From Xenococcus sp. MO_188.B8 (GTDB taxonomy: Bacteria > Cyanobacteriota > Cyanobacteriia > Cyanobacteriales > Xenococcaceae), in NCBI GenBank assembly GCA_030065615.1, contig JASJDR010000060.1, positions 1 to 41,717 of the forward strand: DNA of 41,717 nt, given 5' to 3'. Below the pieces are notes generated by a model, which was given only the letters and a program-made list of their open reading frames with translations, had not been told where the DNA came from and made no database searches. The translations under genes and the position numbers were made by a program. The first letter of the stretch is position 1. Every line of letters begins with the position of its first letter. Of this stretch, positions 26,964-36,346 are shown piece by piece.

Positions 26964-28121
26964 ATGTTTATTTCCTACGCTCAGAATTTTGAAGATGTAT
27001 TACTTAATCGTGTTTTTGCTGATAAGAAAACAGGGTTTTATATTGATGTTGGGGCGCAGCACCCTCTTTATGATTCTGTCACTAAAGCATTTTATGATCG
27101 TGGTTGGCAGGGGATTAATATTGAACCAGTCAAAGAATATTATGAATTATTAGCCAAAGAAAGAGAACGAGATCTTAATCTTAATTTGGCAGTGGGAGAA
27201 ACAAAGGCGGAGTTAGATTTTTTTGAATTAGAAGGCACAGGATTATCTACTCTTGATCGTGCGACAGCAGAGAGATTAGCGGCAGAAGAAGGCTACAATA
27301 TCAATCGTTATCAAATTCCTATAGTTACACTTGCTGATATTTTTCAGCAGCATCTTCATTGTCCGATTGATTTTCTCAAAATAGATGTGGAAGGTTGGGA
27401 AGAACAGGTAATTTTAGGTAATGATTGGTCACAGTTTCGTCCGACAGTAATTGTCTTAGAAGCAACAATTCCCAATTCTCCTACGAGAGCAGAAACTAAT
27501 ATTACTGAAATATTAAAAGAACAAAACTATCAACGGGTATATTTTGATGGCTTGAATGATTACTATTTAGCCAATGAAAGTAGTGAACTAAACAAGCATT
27601 TTGCGACTCCTCCTAATGTCTTTGATAAGTTTATCTCTTATCATTTAAGTACTGCCCAATCCCATGGGAAAAATCTTGAAGAAATTATCAAGGCTAGGGA
27701 AGAAGAAATTGAGAATGCTAAAAAACAATTAGAACATCAAGAACAAAAACTAATTAAAACTCAACAATGCTTACAAGAAAGTGAACAACGCTTACAAAAA
27801 AATGAACAACGCTTACAAAAAAATGAACAGCTCTTACAAGAAAGCGAACGCCATAATCATATCCTTAGGAATCATCTTAAAGATGAACAATTTGAAATTC
27901 AAAGACTCACAAAAATATTAACTCGCTTGCAAAATAAAGAACAAGAAACTCGCGATCGCTTAAATCAGGAAATTACTCAATTACAAAACCAAATAGCAGA
28001 AAAAAATCACCAATTAAATTTATCTAATCAATTAGTTACTGCCATGGAAACTAGTAAATTTTGGAAAATGCGCTCTGCTTGGTTTGGGGTGAAAAACAGT
28101 TTGGGAATCAAGGGCAATTAA
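26964..28121 (+). CDS. FkbM-family methyltransferase with C-terminal coiled coil
   Basis: 385 residues. Residues ~1-205 form a SAM-dependent FkbM methyltransferase: QNFEDVLLNRVF, SAM loop FYIDVGAQHPLYDSVT (~26-41), acidic residue in GINIEPVKEYY, and the family block IDFLKIDVEGWEEQVILG. FkbM enzymes O-methylate sugars or polyketides; next to a glycosyltransferase gene, methylation of a glycan sugar is likely. From ~230 to ~360 the protein is a long Glu/Gln/Lys-rich coiled coil containing four perfect-length heptads (LQESEQR, LQKNEQR, LQKNEQL, LQESERH). Such tails occur on cyanobacterial glycan-modifying enzymes and probably mediate oligomerisation. Confidence 0.9.
   Translation: MFISYAQNFEDVLLNRVFADKKTGFYIDVGAQHPLYDSVTKAFYDRGWQGINIEPVKEYYELLAKERERDLNLNLAVGETKAELDFFELEGTGLSTLDRATAERLAAEEGYNINRYQIPIVTLADIFQQHLHCPIDFLKIDVEGWEEQVILGNDWSQFRPTVIVLEATIPNSPTRAETNITEILKEQNYQRVYFDGLNDYYLANESSELNKHFATPPNVFDKFISYHLSTAQSHGKNLEEIIKAREEEIENAKKQLEHQEQKLIKTQQCLQESEQRLQKNEQRLQKNEQLLQESERHNHILRNHLKDEQFEIQRLTKILTRLQNKEQETRDRLNQEITQLQNQIAEKNHQLNLSNQLVTAMETSKFWKMRSAWFGVKNSLGIKGN
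27771..27854 (+). repeat. Four 21-bp tandem repeats encoding heptads
   Basis: Units begin at 27771, 27792, 27813 and 27834 with TTACAAGAAA or TTACAAAAAA; each encodes one coiled-coil heptad. The reading frame is kept by any change of copy number. Confidence 0.85.
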
Positions 28122-28147
28122 TAAAGAACAAAGTAATTACAATTACT

Positions 28148-28741
28148 TTATTTATTAAGGTTATTTTTGATTTTCTGTAATTCTTCATCGAGTTCTAACT
28201 GTTGAAACTTTTCTTCTAGAGGATCAGCAGTTGAACTGTAATCGCTATAACTGTAATCATCATTGACGCCTTGATGCCAACCTTTCGTATAGCGATCGCT
28301 ATACTTATCTTCATTTGTTCTAGCAGATTTTACTTCGGCATATTTAGCCCTAACGACTTTAAGTCTTTGTTGGATTTGTTTCAAGAGTTCTTCAGCTTGG
28401 GGGATGCGCTTTTTCACTCCTTCCATTTTTCCCCAAACTTGATTTCCTTGTCGTAATAAAGCTGCCTCTCTTTCTTTGGCTGCTTCTGCTAAATCTCGTC
28501 TTCCCGCTGCTTCTGCCATATCTACTCTACCGTGCCAGGTTTTGATTTTTTCTGCGATCGCGATAATTTCCTGCTGTAACTTTTTTTCCTTAAATTGAAA
28601 TTCCGTAATCAGATTTTTGGTATCCCGTTCTTGTTCTTTGAGTTGTTCTTCTAAGGCTGACAATTCTAAATGGGGATGTTTACGTAAAAAATCTTCTAAT
28701 TGTTGTTCAACAAATTGATTAATATTATCGAATATACTCAT
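28148..28741 (-). CDS. Cyanobacterial coiled-coil protein, TIGR04376-like
   Basis: 197 residues, almost entirely helical and charged. It begins MSIFDNINQFVEQQLEDFLRKHPHLELSALEEQLKEQE and has the internal block AAGRRDLAEAAKEREAALLRQGNQVWGKMEGVKKRI, which is the pattern I know for the TIGR04376 family of cyanobacteria. It has no signal peptide or membrane helix. The heptad character and EREAALLRQGN segment recall PspA-like proteins, but it is shorter and not the same family. The C-terminal ~45 residues are Tyr/Asp/Ser-rich. The function of the family is not known to me. It converges with the FkbM gene, 26 bases apart. Confidence 0.8.
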   Translation of the reverse strand: MSIFDNINQFVEQQLEDFLRKHPHLELSALEEQLKEQERDTKNLITEFQFKEKKLQQEIIAIAEKIKTWHGRVDMAEAAGRRDLAEAAKEREAALLRQGNQVWGKMEGVKKRIPQAEELLKQIQQRLKVVRAKYAEVKSARTNEDKYSDRYTKGWHQGVNDDYSYSDYSSTADPLEEKFQQLELDEELQKIKNNLNK

Positions 28742-29066
28742 GAATTAGGAATTGGGGAATAGGAGACTTCTGCAAAAATAACATAGAACTCAAGGAGCTA
28801 AAGTATAGGGCGTAATAGGAGTAATAATTGAGTAATAATTTTAGAGAGCGTGGACTTATGACCCTTCCTCTACGTCCTCTACCTCTTATACTTTACCTCA
28901 CTAACGTCAGTTCGGCATAAGCTGAAACCCTTATGATACTGTTGACTGAAAGTACTATTCTTTCGTAGGATGTTTTGATAAATTGCCTTAACCCGAACTC
29001 AGGTTATTATAGGCTATTGCACCAGTTCCTAAGATTCCCCAAAGAACAGTTTTATTCATAGTAATT
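28742..29066. other. Intergenic region without recognised features
   Basis: 325 AT-rich bases upstream of the TIGR04376-like gene and downstream of the GH9 gene. I see no gene, repeat or clear promoter hexamers. Confidence 0.4.
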
Positions 29067-31031
29067 TTAATTGTTATTTCCTACGAAATGAGACAATAAC
29101 TTTATATAACTAGACTGATAATAAATAGCTGGTTCACTAATTTCCCAAGATTTGTCATCTTCCGTACTACCATTCCAGTCAGCATACATTTTTTGGATAG
29201 GCTGATTTTGCAAGCGAGGATAATTTCCTGTGTAGTCTTTATTCGGTCCTCCTACAAGATAGCCTGGTGGTGGTCCATTAGAAGTTAAGGCATTATCCCA
29301 ATTAGAATTGTCGGTGAACCATTCATGGTAAATTTCATTAACAGATTTCTCCGCACCATAGAGATACATATTGGATAGATAAGTCATTCCCAGAGGGTTG
29401 ACTCCGTGGAAATAATGAAGAGAGTTTAATGCTACGTCAGTATAGGTTTGTTCTTGACCAGGGAGCAGATTATAAACAACTACATCATAATTTGATGAGC
29501 CTCGAATAGCTCTAAGGTTATTACTTCCCCAATGATAAGTTTCATCTGGCAAATAAGAACGATAAAGATCTTGTTCAGGGTGAAAGCCATAAAATTCTCG
29601 ATCTTGTTGTGCTTCGAAAGTTTTTTTCTTGATTACAGCAGCTTTAACCTCTGGATCACTATTCGGCAATGTAGTATAAAACATTAATGCATCACCGTGA
29701 TGGGGTGTATAGTTGGAAAGGCGATCGCCGATAAAGGGTCTTGTCTTTAAATAATGCTCTTGTATGTAGTTATTATAAACTTCTTCTCCTGTGAGAGCAA
29801 ATAAATAAATTGCAGCAACTACCGCATCTCCTTCTTGCTCTTCTAATGGCCTATCTGCATCTCCTGATTTAATTTCTAGACTGTCGCAATCATCTCTTTT
29901 AGGGTTGTTATGATACCAATTCCAAGCTTTTTCAGCTCTTTCTGTAAGTTCAGGAATTTCTATTTGTAATGGCTTAAACTGACGATAAATAGCGGCGACT
30001 CTGGCAAAATGTCCTGCTGCAACAATTGTTGAAGAGGAACAAGCACCAGCATAGTAGCGAGGACGAGGGTCTTGGCTTTTCGGCGTAAAACCTTGATAAT
30101 CGATTGTCCCTACTTTGATTAGCACTCCTCCATCTTCTTGTTGCATTTTTTTGATCCAGTCAATTTCATATTTCACTTCATCTATAATGTCGGGAATTCC
30201 ATTATTAGATTCAGGTAGATCGAAATCATCTGTAAAAGCGCTGGGGTTTATCGTGTATGCATCTAATAATTGATGTATTACTGAAGAAGTAAAAGTAACA
30301 TATTTATTGCTGTCTCCTGCATCCCACCATCCCCCAGAAACATCTCGTACTAATGCCTTATTGTCCTTATCATCAACAAAACGGGCTTCTGTATCTTGAT
30401 TGGCTTCCATAAAACTAGCCTGATCTGTCCAGTTTGGGTCAGCGTAAGGAGCTTCTTTGGCAAAATTACTACGATTATAATAAAACGTCCTTACGGCTGC
30501 TTTGAGTATAGGGTAATAAACATCTCGATCAATTAAAAATTGATGGGAACGTTTATTAGTAGCCGAATCATAAAGATAGTAATGTCCAGGCTCGGACACA
30601 GCCGAAAAATCAAACCAATATCCACTATCTCCGGAGCTCTGCTGTACTTCTCCATTATTCCATGGTTCGGGCGCACCTGTATAAGCTAGAGTGTTATCAC
30701 TCCATCTCCTAACTTCGATTACTTTACCAGGTGTATAAGAATCCGATGAATTGTATCCCCTCTGAGGATTGGCTATGACTGCAACTTTTCTATCTTGAGG
30801 TCGATATCCAAATTGATCTACCATGATATATGGAGATGTTTCAATTGATACTACATCAGAATTGTCTGTTGCCATGTAACTGGTAGTCTCCAATCTTCCC
30901 GAATCTGGAATATTAGGGGGTTTTTCGTTAATATTTTGGGGATAAGAAACATTGAATAAGCTGCAGCTAGGGAATATTAAACTTAAGACAATATATTGAA
31001 ATTTATTGGATGTAGAGGCAAAATTAAACAT
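29067..31031 (-). CDS. Secreted glycoside hydrolase family 9 enzyme (cellulase-like)
   Basis: 654 residues. GH9 enzymes are inverting beta-1,4-glucanases. The N-terminus has a hydrophobic segment (~11-26) with Cys23 in IFPSCSLF, a poor but possible lipobox. An Ig-like CelD_N domain spans ~64-170 (PYIMVDQFGYRPQDRKVAVI...FLIDRDVYY), followed by the (alpha/alpha)6 barrel. The paired catalytic Asp are D237/D240 in GGWWDAGDSNKYV; the general acid is E633 in SWEISEPAIYYQSSYI, where most relatives read NE rather than SE. The HHG-containing region (NYTPHHGDALMF) and GVNPLGMTYLSN are normal. Likely acts in the periplasm or on the surface on a self-made cellulose-like glycan or an environmental one. 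Single gene, apparently monocistronic. Confidence 0.9.
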   Translation of the reverse strand: MFNFASTSNKFQYIVLSLIFPSCSLFNVSYPQNINEKPPNIPDSGRLETTSYMATDNSDVVSIETSPYIMVDQFGYRPQDRKVAVIANPQRGYNSSDSYTPGKVIEVRRWSDNTLAYTGAPEPWNNGEVQQSSGDSGYWFDFSAVSEPGHYYLYDSATNKRSHQFLIDRDVYYPILKAAVRTFYYNRSNFAKEAPYADPNWTDQASFMEANQDTEARFVDDKDNKALVRDVSGGWWDAGDSNKYVTFTSSVIHQLLDAYTINPSAFTDDFDLPESNNGIPDIIDEVKYEIDWIKKMQQEDGGVLIKVGTIDYQGFTPKSQDPRPRYYAGACSSSTIVAAGHFARVAAIYRQFKPLQIEIPELTERAEKAWNWYHNNPKRDDCDSLEIKSGDADRPLEEQEGDAVVAAIYLFALTGEEVYNNYIQEHYLKTRPFIGDRLSNYTPHHGDALMFYTTLPNSDPEVKAAVIKKKTFEAQQDREFYGFHPEQDLYRSYLPDETYHWGSNNLRAIRGSSNYDVVVYNLLPGQEQTYTDVALNSLHYFHGVNPLGMTYLSNMYLYGAEKSVNEIYHEWFTDNSNWDNALTSNGPPPGYLVGGPNKDYTGNYPRLQNQPIQKMYADWNGSTEDDKSWEISEPAIYYQSSYIKLLSHFVGNNN

Positions 31032-31219
31032 TTCGAAAATCGATCCTTTTAAGAAATTTAAATTTTATAATAAACGTTTGGCGTAAATTAATTTCTGCTA
31101 ATTTAATTTAGCTAATAAAGTTTCTAGGATTTAACTGATGACGCGCTCTAATACTTTCTGTTCCTTTATTTAACTAGATACTCATTCTGCGCATTTACTT
31201 ATTGCATTTTTTTTACTAA

Positions 31220-32923
31220 TCAAATTTTATGATCCAAAAGTCTTTTTGTTTGAGATCTTCCTGCTTGACGTAATTTCTTAATCATTTGAAAACTCACCAA
31301 GGAAATAGCTAGCCATTGTCCTAATAATCCTACTACTAAAGCTGAAATACTTGCATTCTCTGTTGCCACAGCAGGAATAAAGGAAAAGAACCAAACCAGA
31401 GGAGCATTATCAGGAAATGCTTCTGTTACAGTAAATAAGATTGGTGGAACAATAATTAAAAATGAAATAGTCATAGATGCCCAAATCGCTCTTGTGTTAG
31501 TCTTCATCAGTAACATCCACTGGGCAATTACTGCGTAAATTAAGATAATTCCCATAGTTAAAATTAATCCCCAGAAAGCAGTGGCTATTTCTTCCTTGTC
31601 AGGAAAAAATATTAATCCCATTGCAATAATAATTGCGGCAATTAAAATATTAATTGCGATCGCAACTGTAGAGGGACTTTTTTCGCCAAAAACTAATTCT
31701 TTTCCTAATCGTTTGCCGTCTTTACTTAGTTGATGACGATATCTTGCCCAATCGTATAATGTTTGACGATGGGGACTCAATGCTGCAATTAAGCCCAAAA
31801 ACATCACCAATAAGAAAAATTTCAGCAGAATGAAATTTTCAAACAAATTATCGTATCTATTATTTTGTAGAGTAAAACCAAGGGCGATTACGACAAACCA
31901 TCCCGTCATCCAGTAACTTTGTTTTTTACTAAAAATAGTACTAGTAGGATTATGAAAAAGACGTATTGTCCCTTGCCAAAACCAATAAGTCCATAAACAA
32001 AAATGAAGCAAGATAAAACTCATTCCTGTACTAGCCTTGAGCCATAAAGCCTGATTATAAAATAGTAATACTCCCAAAGATTTAATATCGATATAATCTA
32101 CTAAATTCTGAGCAACAGAAGTATGGTCTAGTAAATAGGGTAGAGCAAAAACAGGATTCAATAATAATAGCCATTCTGTCAAGGAATTATTGAGGTTATA
32201 GCCAACCAAAAATATTGTGCTGGTTATCCACATACTCAAGGCGATAATAAAAGTTATAATCCAAGATTTTAATTCTTCTTTTCCAATCTTAATTAAGCTG
32301 AATAAGGTGGCAAAGCTATAGAAAAAAGCACAGCTTGCAATTACGATCAGATCAAAGAATAATATTAAATGCCAAGGAATATTTGCTTTTAAACCAGAGA
32401 TGAGATGCAGGGGAAAAGTCGAAGCTACCAAAAAATAAATTAATATCGGTACGCCTAATATTTTGCCTAACAAGATGTTAGTAGCTGACTGGGGACTCAG
32501 ACGAATAAAATTTAAGGTTCCTGTCTTTTCTTCTTGAACAAGATCGGCAATTATCATATAAGTGCCAATTATTAATAAGATAAAAACACTGATAATAGTG
32601 AAAAAGATAAAAATATCATGCCAAAATAAATTCCAATTTATTTGCCAAATGCCTAAATTACTGTGACATGAAAATCTAGAATAATTATATTCTGCGCCAG
32701 TACAGTATCGACTATATTGAGGATTGGGCTGAGCTATATCTGGCAATTTTCCTAAATATAATGCCACGGTAAATAGCTGTATTAATATCGAAATTAAAGC
32801 AATAATAAAAATATTTCTACCACTTACTTTCCCTTTAATTTCTCTAAATAACTGGGGATTAACCTCTAAAGGATTCTGAAGTTTAAATGTTCTCCTATTA
32901 AATAGCTGTAAATTATTAGCCAT
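31220..32923 (-). CDS. ABC-2 type transporter membrane protein
   Basis: 567 residues from the ATG at 32923, which has a GAGGA ribosome-binding site (32927-32931) 3 bases upstream; an in-frame TTG at 32941 would add six residues but is less likely. There are about 12 hydrophobic segments in two sets. The N-terminal LFREIKGKVSGRNIFIIALISILIQLF and the VQEEKTGTLNFIRLSPQSATNILLGKILG block is the ABC-2 family signature in which a coupling helix follows the E-E-K-x-G. It is paired with the ATPase gene upstream on the same strand (79-bp gap). Substrate unknown. Confidence 0.85.
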   Translation of the reverse strand: MANNLQLFNRRTFKLQNPLEVNPQLFREIKGKVSGRNIFIIALISILIQLFTVALYLGKLPDIAQPNPQYSRYCTGAEYNYSRFSCHSNLGIWQINWNLFWHDIFIFFTIISVFILLIIGTYMIIADLVQEEKTGTLNFIRLSPQSATNILLGKILGVPILIYFLVASTFPLHLISGLKANIPWHLILFFDLIVIASCAFFYSFATLFSLIKIGKEELKSWIITFIIALSMWITSTIFLVGYNLNNSLTEWLLLLNPVFALPYLLDHTSVAQNLVDYIDIKSLGVLLFYNQALWLKASTGMSFILLHFCLWTYWFWQGTIRLFHNPTSTIFSKKQSYWMTGWFVVIALGFTLQNNRYDNLFENFILLKFFLLVMFLGLIAALSPHRQTLYDWARYRHQLSKDGKRLGKELVFGEKSPSTVAIAINILIAAIIIAMGLIFFPDKEEIATAFWGLILTMGIILIYAVIAQWMLLMKTNTRAIWASMTISFLIIVPPILFTVTEAFPDNAPLVWFFSFIPAVATENASISALVVGLLGQWLAISLVSFQMIKKLRQAGRSQTKRLLDHKI

Positions 32924-32926
32924 GAT

Positions 32927-32931
32927 TCCTC
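32927..32931 (-). promoter_or_regulatory. Ribosome-binding site that sets the permease start
   Basis: GAGGA on the minus strand ends 3 bases before ATG 32923, giving it preference over the TTG at 32941. Confidence 0.55.
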
Positions 32932-33001
32932 GATTAAACAAAACAAAACTAATTACATATTCTGCATTGATAAATGTTAAATGCTAAATGATGAATGTCA
33001 T

Positions 33002-33967
33002 TTATAGTCTATATTTCAAGAAAATATCTTCTAAATTATCTTGAGAATAAGAAAATTCCAGAATAGAAATTCCTGCTGCCACAAGCGATCGCAATAAATC
33101 CGCTCTGTCTGCTTCCTCACCCGAAAAACCAACTTTAAGACTATTTTGTTCTGGAACCTCTTCCCATCCTCTCACAAAATAGTTATTGCTTAGTTCTTTT
33201 TTTAATTCTGCTAAATTTCCTAAAATCCTTATGATCAGATATTGATTAGATAAACGAGCATATATATCAGCCAAAGATGCGGTTTCGACTAAAAAGCCGA
33301 ACTCCATAATTCCGATAGAAGTACATAATTCTGCCAAATCACTTAAAACATGGGAAGAAATCAAGATCGTCATCCCCGCTTCTTGTAAAACTTTAATAAT
33401 TTCGCGAAACTGCATCCGCGATATGGGATCTAAACCAGATACAGGCTCATCCAACAATAAGATCATCGGTTCATGAATAATAGTTCTCGCGAGGCTCAGA
33501 CGTTGCTTCATGCCCCGAGAAAGAGTCGCAATCTGACTTTTACGCTTATTGCCTAACTGGATTAACTCCAATACTTCGTAGATACGGCGACGACGACGAG
33601 TAGGAGTCAGACGATAGAGTCTGGCAAAATAATCGAGATAATCCCATACTGTCAGGTCATCATACAAAGGATAATCATCAGGCAGATAACCAATGCGTTG
33701 TTTGAGCATTGAACTACTATTCCCTAACAGCAAGCGATCGCCTTGTAAATAAATTTCTCCGCAACTGGGTTCAAGCGCTGCTGCTAACATTTTAATCAGC
33801 GTTGTCTTTCCCGCTCCATTGACCCCAATTAAACCAAACACTTCCCCAGTCTGAATCTTTAGATCAACTTCATTAACAGCAATCTGATGATCAAACTTTT
33901 TCGTTAATCCATAAGTTGCGATCGCGAAGTGCCTCGCTTCTGCGAGATCGCATTTGTCATTTATCAT
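33002..33967 (-). CDS. ABC transporter ATP-binding protein (ABC-2 partner)
   Basis: 321 residues. Walker A GVNGAGKT (~48-55), Q-loop YLPDDYPLYDDLTV, signature LSRGMKQRLSLA, Walker B ILLLDEPVSGLDP, switch His in ISSHVLSD, and a C-terminal ~90-residue domain. The layout is that of CcmA/NatA-type ATPases working with ABC-2 permeases; the permease gene follows after 79 bases. The first ~18 residues (MINDKCDLAEARHFAIAT) are encoded by a palindromic repeat (33918-33951) and are not typical of the family, which normally begins near TYGLTKKF. The initiation site is therefore uncertain although no in-frame ATG lies closer to the domain. Confidence 0.88.
   Translation of the reverse strand: MINDKCDLAEARHFAIATYGLTKKFDHQIAVNEVDLKIQTGEVFGLIGVNGAGKTTLIKMLAAALEPSCGEIYLQGDRLLLGNSSSMLKQRIGYLPDDYPLYDDLTVWDYLDYFARLYRLTPTRRRRRIYEVLELIQLGNKRKSQIATLSRGMKQRLSLARTIIHEPMILLLDEPVSGLDPISRMQFREIIKVLQEAGMTILISSHVLSDLAELCTSIGIMEFGFLVETASLADIYARLSNQYLIIRILGNLAELKKELSNNYFVRGWEEVPEQNSLKVGFSGEEADRADLLRSLVAAGISILEFSYSQDNLEDIFLKYRL
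33918..33951. repeat. HIP1-containing palindromic repeat inside the ATPase 5' end
   Basis: It starts GCGATCGCGAAGTG and ends TGCGAGATCGC, with CTCGC/GCGAG forming a hairpin stem. It is in frame with the ATPase gene. Confidence 0.6.
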
Positions 33968-34133
33968 TAATCATTGAGCATTAATCAGGTCTTATTCATT
34001 AAATTAAGAGTACGTTAACGAAATAGAGTAATATTTGTTATCTAAGTTACATTAATTTAGTAACATATAATTGGAGCGCGTTGGCATTAGCTTTAATTTT
34101 CGTAAAATAAGCTAACACCTCACCATACAAAAT

Positions 34134-34490
34134 ATGACCCAACAAAATAAGCAAAATTCATCTTCCCCTACAACCGTTGAAGCTGACAAGACTAATAAAT
34201 CTGACAAGGCAGAAGTTACACCTCTTAAATGTTTGTTGTCATCAGTTTTCTCTGGAGTTATGGCTCTAGGGGTGTATCGGTTAATGACTGCTATTATCGA
34301 AACCTATTCAACAAAACCTGTCATATCTGATAATATCTTCGTTTTAAAACTGACTGTTGCAGTTCGTACCCTAGTGATCGGTATTGCAGCTTTGGGTACA
34401 GGAGTATTTGGTTTTGTCGCTTTAGGATTATTTTTATTAGGTATTCAAATAACTTTTAAAGATATCTCGAAAAAGTTTAGTAACCAATGA
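34134..34490 (+). CDS. DUF3082-like small membrane protein
   Basis: 118 residues: a polar Lys/Ser/Thr-rich N-terminus (~1-30), then two hydrophobic helices (~33-55 and ~72-105). The phrase LKCLLSSVFSGVMALGVYRLMTAIIETYSTKP and the following AVRTLVIGIAALGTGVFGFVALGLFLLGIQ fit the cyanobacteria- and plastid-linked DUF3082 family as I remember it. Function unknown. Divergent from the ABC transporter operon, with convergent trhO downstream. Confidence 0.75.
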   Translation: MTQQNKQNSSSPTTVEADKTNKSDKAEVTPLKCLLSSVFSGVMALGVYRLMTAIIETYSTKPVISDNIFVLKLTVAVRTLVIGIAALGTGVFGFVALGLFLLGIQITFKDISKKFSNQ

Positions 34491-34567
34491 GCAGATAAGT
34501 TTTTTTTCTCTTTTCCTTTACTGCCCCTGCTAATCTCAAATCATTAGTTTAATTTAAAATTAGCAGA

Positions 34568-35443
34568 CTACGACTGCTCCCTTTGTCGTTTGCGATTTAG
34601 TTGACGTTCTATTTTCTCTGGGGTTAAGTCTTCATAGCAATAGGGACAAGAAATTATTGGTTGATAATAGGGGGAAGTTTTATCCTCTTCTTTGATCGGA
34701 TGTCCGCAAGCATAACAAAGCTCGTAGGTACCAGAGGCTAATCCTTCTTTGACTGCCACTCTTTCATCAAACACAAAACATTCTCCTTCCCAAAGACTCT
34801 CTGCTCTCGAAATTTCGGCTAAATACTTTAAGATTCCTCCTTTGAGGTGATAAACCTCTTTAAAACCTTGAGATAGTAGATAGGAAGAGGCTTTTTCGCA
34901 GCGAATTCCTCCAGTACAAAACATAGCGACTTTAGGATGTTGTTGTGGATCAATATTATCCGCTATATATTCAGGAAATTGACGAAAAGATTGAGTCTTG
35001 GGGTTAATTGCACCCTCAAAGCTCCCAAGTTCTACTTCATATTGATTCCGAGTATCGATAACTGTAACTTCTGGATCGCTAATGACCTGATTCCATTCTT
35101 GAGGAGGGACATAAGTACCAACCTGCTGATTGGGATCTACTTCAGGAATACCCAAAGTGACAATTTCTTTTTTGAGTCGGACTTTGAGCCTGGCAAAAGG
35201 TGGGGATTGGGCGTTAGATTCTTTAGGTTCTAAATCTGCTAAACGAGTATCAGAGCGTAAAAAAGCCAAGACTCGATCAATTCCCTGACGAGATCCCGCA
35301 ATTGTACCGTTGATACCTTCTAAGGCTAATAAAATTGTTCCTTTAATATTTTGAGCCTGACAATATTCCCTCAGAGGTTGTCTTTTCTCTTTAAAGTCAG
35401 GTAAGGAGACAAATTTATAAAAAGTAGCAACGATATAGGTCAT
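34568..35443 (-). CDS. trhO: tRNA uridine(34) hydroxylase, rhodanese-domain protein
   Basis: 291 residues. TrhO makes 5-hydroxyuridine at tRNA position 34 in an oxygen-dependent way. The N-terminal ferredoxin-like domain carries [13 protein letters not shown] (~40-51). The rhodanese domain carries the active loop [14 protein letters not shown], with Cys176 as the likely catalytic Cys. The C-terminus has a zinc-ribbon-like pair, CYACGHP and CPYCYEDL, as in other family members. Length is normal. panB lies 35 bases upstream on the same strand, so they may form a unit. Confidence 0.92.
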   Translation of the reverse strand: MTYIVATFYKFVSLPDFKEKRQPLREYCQAQNIKGTILLALEGINGTIAGSRQGIDRVLAFLRSDTRLADLEPKESNAQSPPFARLKVRLKKEIVTLGIPEVDPNQQVGTYVPPQEWNQVISDPEVTVIDTRNQYEVELGSFEGAINPKTQSFRQFPEYIADNIDPQQHPKVAMFCTGGIRCEKASSYLLSQGFKEVYHLKGGILKYLAEISRAESLWEGECFVFDERVAVKEGLASGTYELCYACGHPIKEEDKTSPYYQPIISCPYCYEDLTPEKIERQLNRKRQREQS

Positions 35444-35478
35444 TAATAGTTAATAGTCCAGTGATAAATGTTCAATGA

Positions 35479-36258
35479 TTAATCGGAGGGAAAACGATCT
35501 TCTAGTACATCTTTAGCAAAACGCTCTACCGCATCAGTCATAATCGATTGTAAATCAATATAAGGTTTAGCAAAAGGTGGTGTTTTCAGAGATAGACCTA
35601 GTAGATCGGCTGTTACTAAAACCTGACCATCACATTTACCCCCAGCACCAATCCCAATTGTAGGAATAGAAATGGTCTCGGTAATAGTTGCTGCTAATTC
35701 GGAGGGAATATGTTCGAGAACTATAGAAAAAGCGCCTGCTTCGGACAAGGCGATCGCTTCATCTAAAATCTTATCTGCGGATTCGGGAGTATTCCCTTGC
35801 TGCTTGTAACCCAAAACATTACAAGATTGGGGAGTAAGTCCCACATGACCCATGACAGGGATACCAATAGCAGTTAGTTCTTTTACTGTCGCAATAATAC
35901 GGGGATGTCCTCCTTCAAGTTTGACCGCCGTCACTCCTGTTTCTTTGAGAACTCTACCCGCAGAATGAATCGCTTTAGAGACACTTTCTTGGTAGCTTAA
36001 AAAAGGTAAATCACAAACAATTAAGGCTCTTTTTACTCCTCGACGGACAGCTTTGGCATGATGAATCATTTCATCTAGAGTAACCGGTAAAGTCGTAGGA
36101 TGTCCTAAAGCCACGGTTGCTAGAGAATCCCCGACGAGAATCACGTCCACTCCCGCTTCATCTAAAACCCTGGCAATACTGTAGTCCCATGCTGTAAGCG
36201 AAATAATGGAACGTTGCTGTTGTTTCCAAATACCTAATTGTTGTGTCGTAACTGCCAT
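35479..36258 (-). CDS. panB: 3-methyl-2-oxobutanoate hydroxymethyltransferase
   Basis: 259 residues. The first committed step of pantothenate and CoA synthesis: alpha-ketoisovalerate plus 5,10-methylene-tetrahydrofolate gives ketopantoate. TIM barrel with [44 protein letters not shown], the metal-site Asp in [18 protein letters not shown] and [18 protein letters not shown]. All are standard and full length. It lies between asnS (88-base gap upstream) and trhO (35 bases downstream), all on the minus strand; a shared transcript is plausible. Confidence 0.96.
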   Translation of the reverse strand: MAVTTQQLGIWKQQQRSIISLTAWDYSIARVLDEAGVDVILVGDSLATVALGHPTTLPVTLDEMIHHAKAVRRGVKRALIVCDLPFLSYQESVSKAIHSAGRVLKETGVTAVKLEGGHPRIIATVKELTAIGIPVMGHVGLTPQSCNVLGYKQQGNTPESADKILDEAIALSEAGAFSIVLEHIPSELAATITETISIPTIGIGAGGKCDGQVLVTADLLGLSLKTPPFAKPYIDLQSIMTDAVERFAKDVLEDRFPSD

Positions 36259-36346
36259 TAAAAGTAGATCTGTGACTCCCTAACTATTGTAAAAGATGAA
36301 GGCTGAGACCCGTTCTGAATCAGCAAATTGATGATAACCAAAAAAA

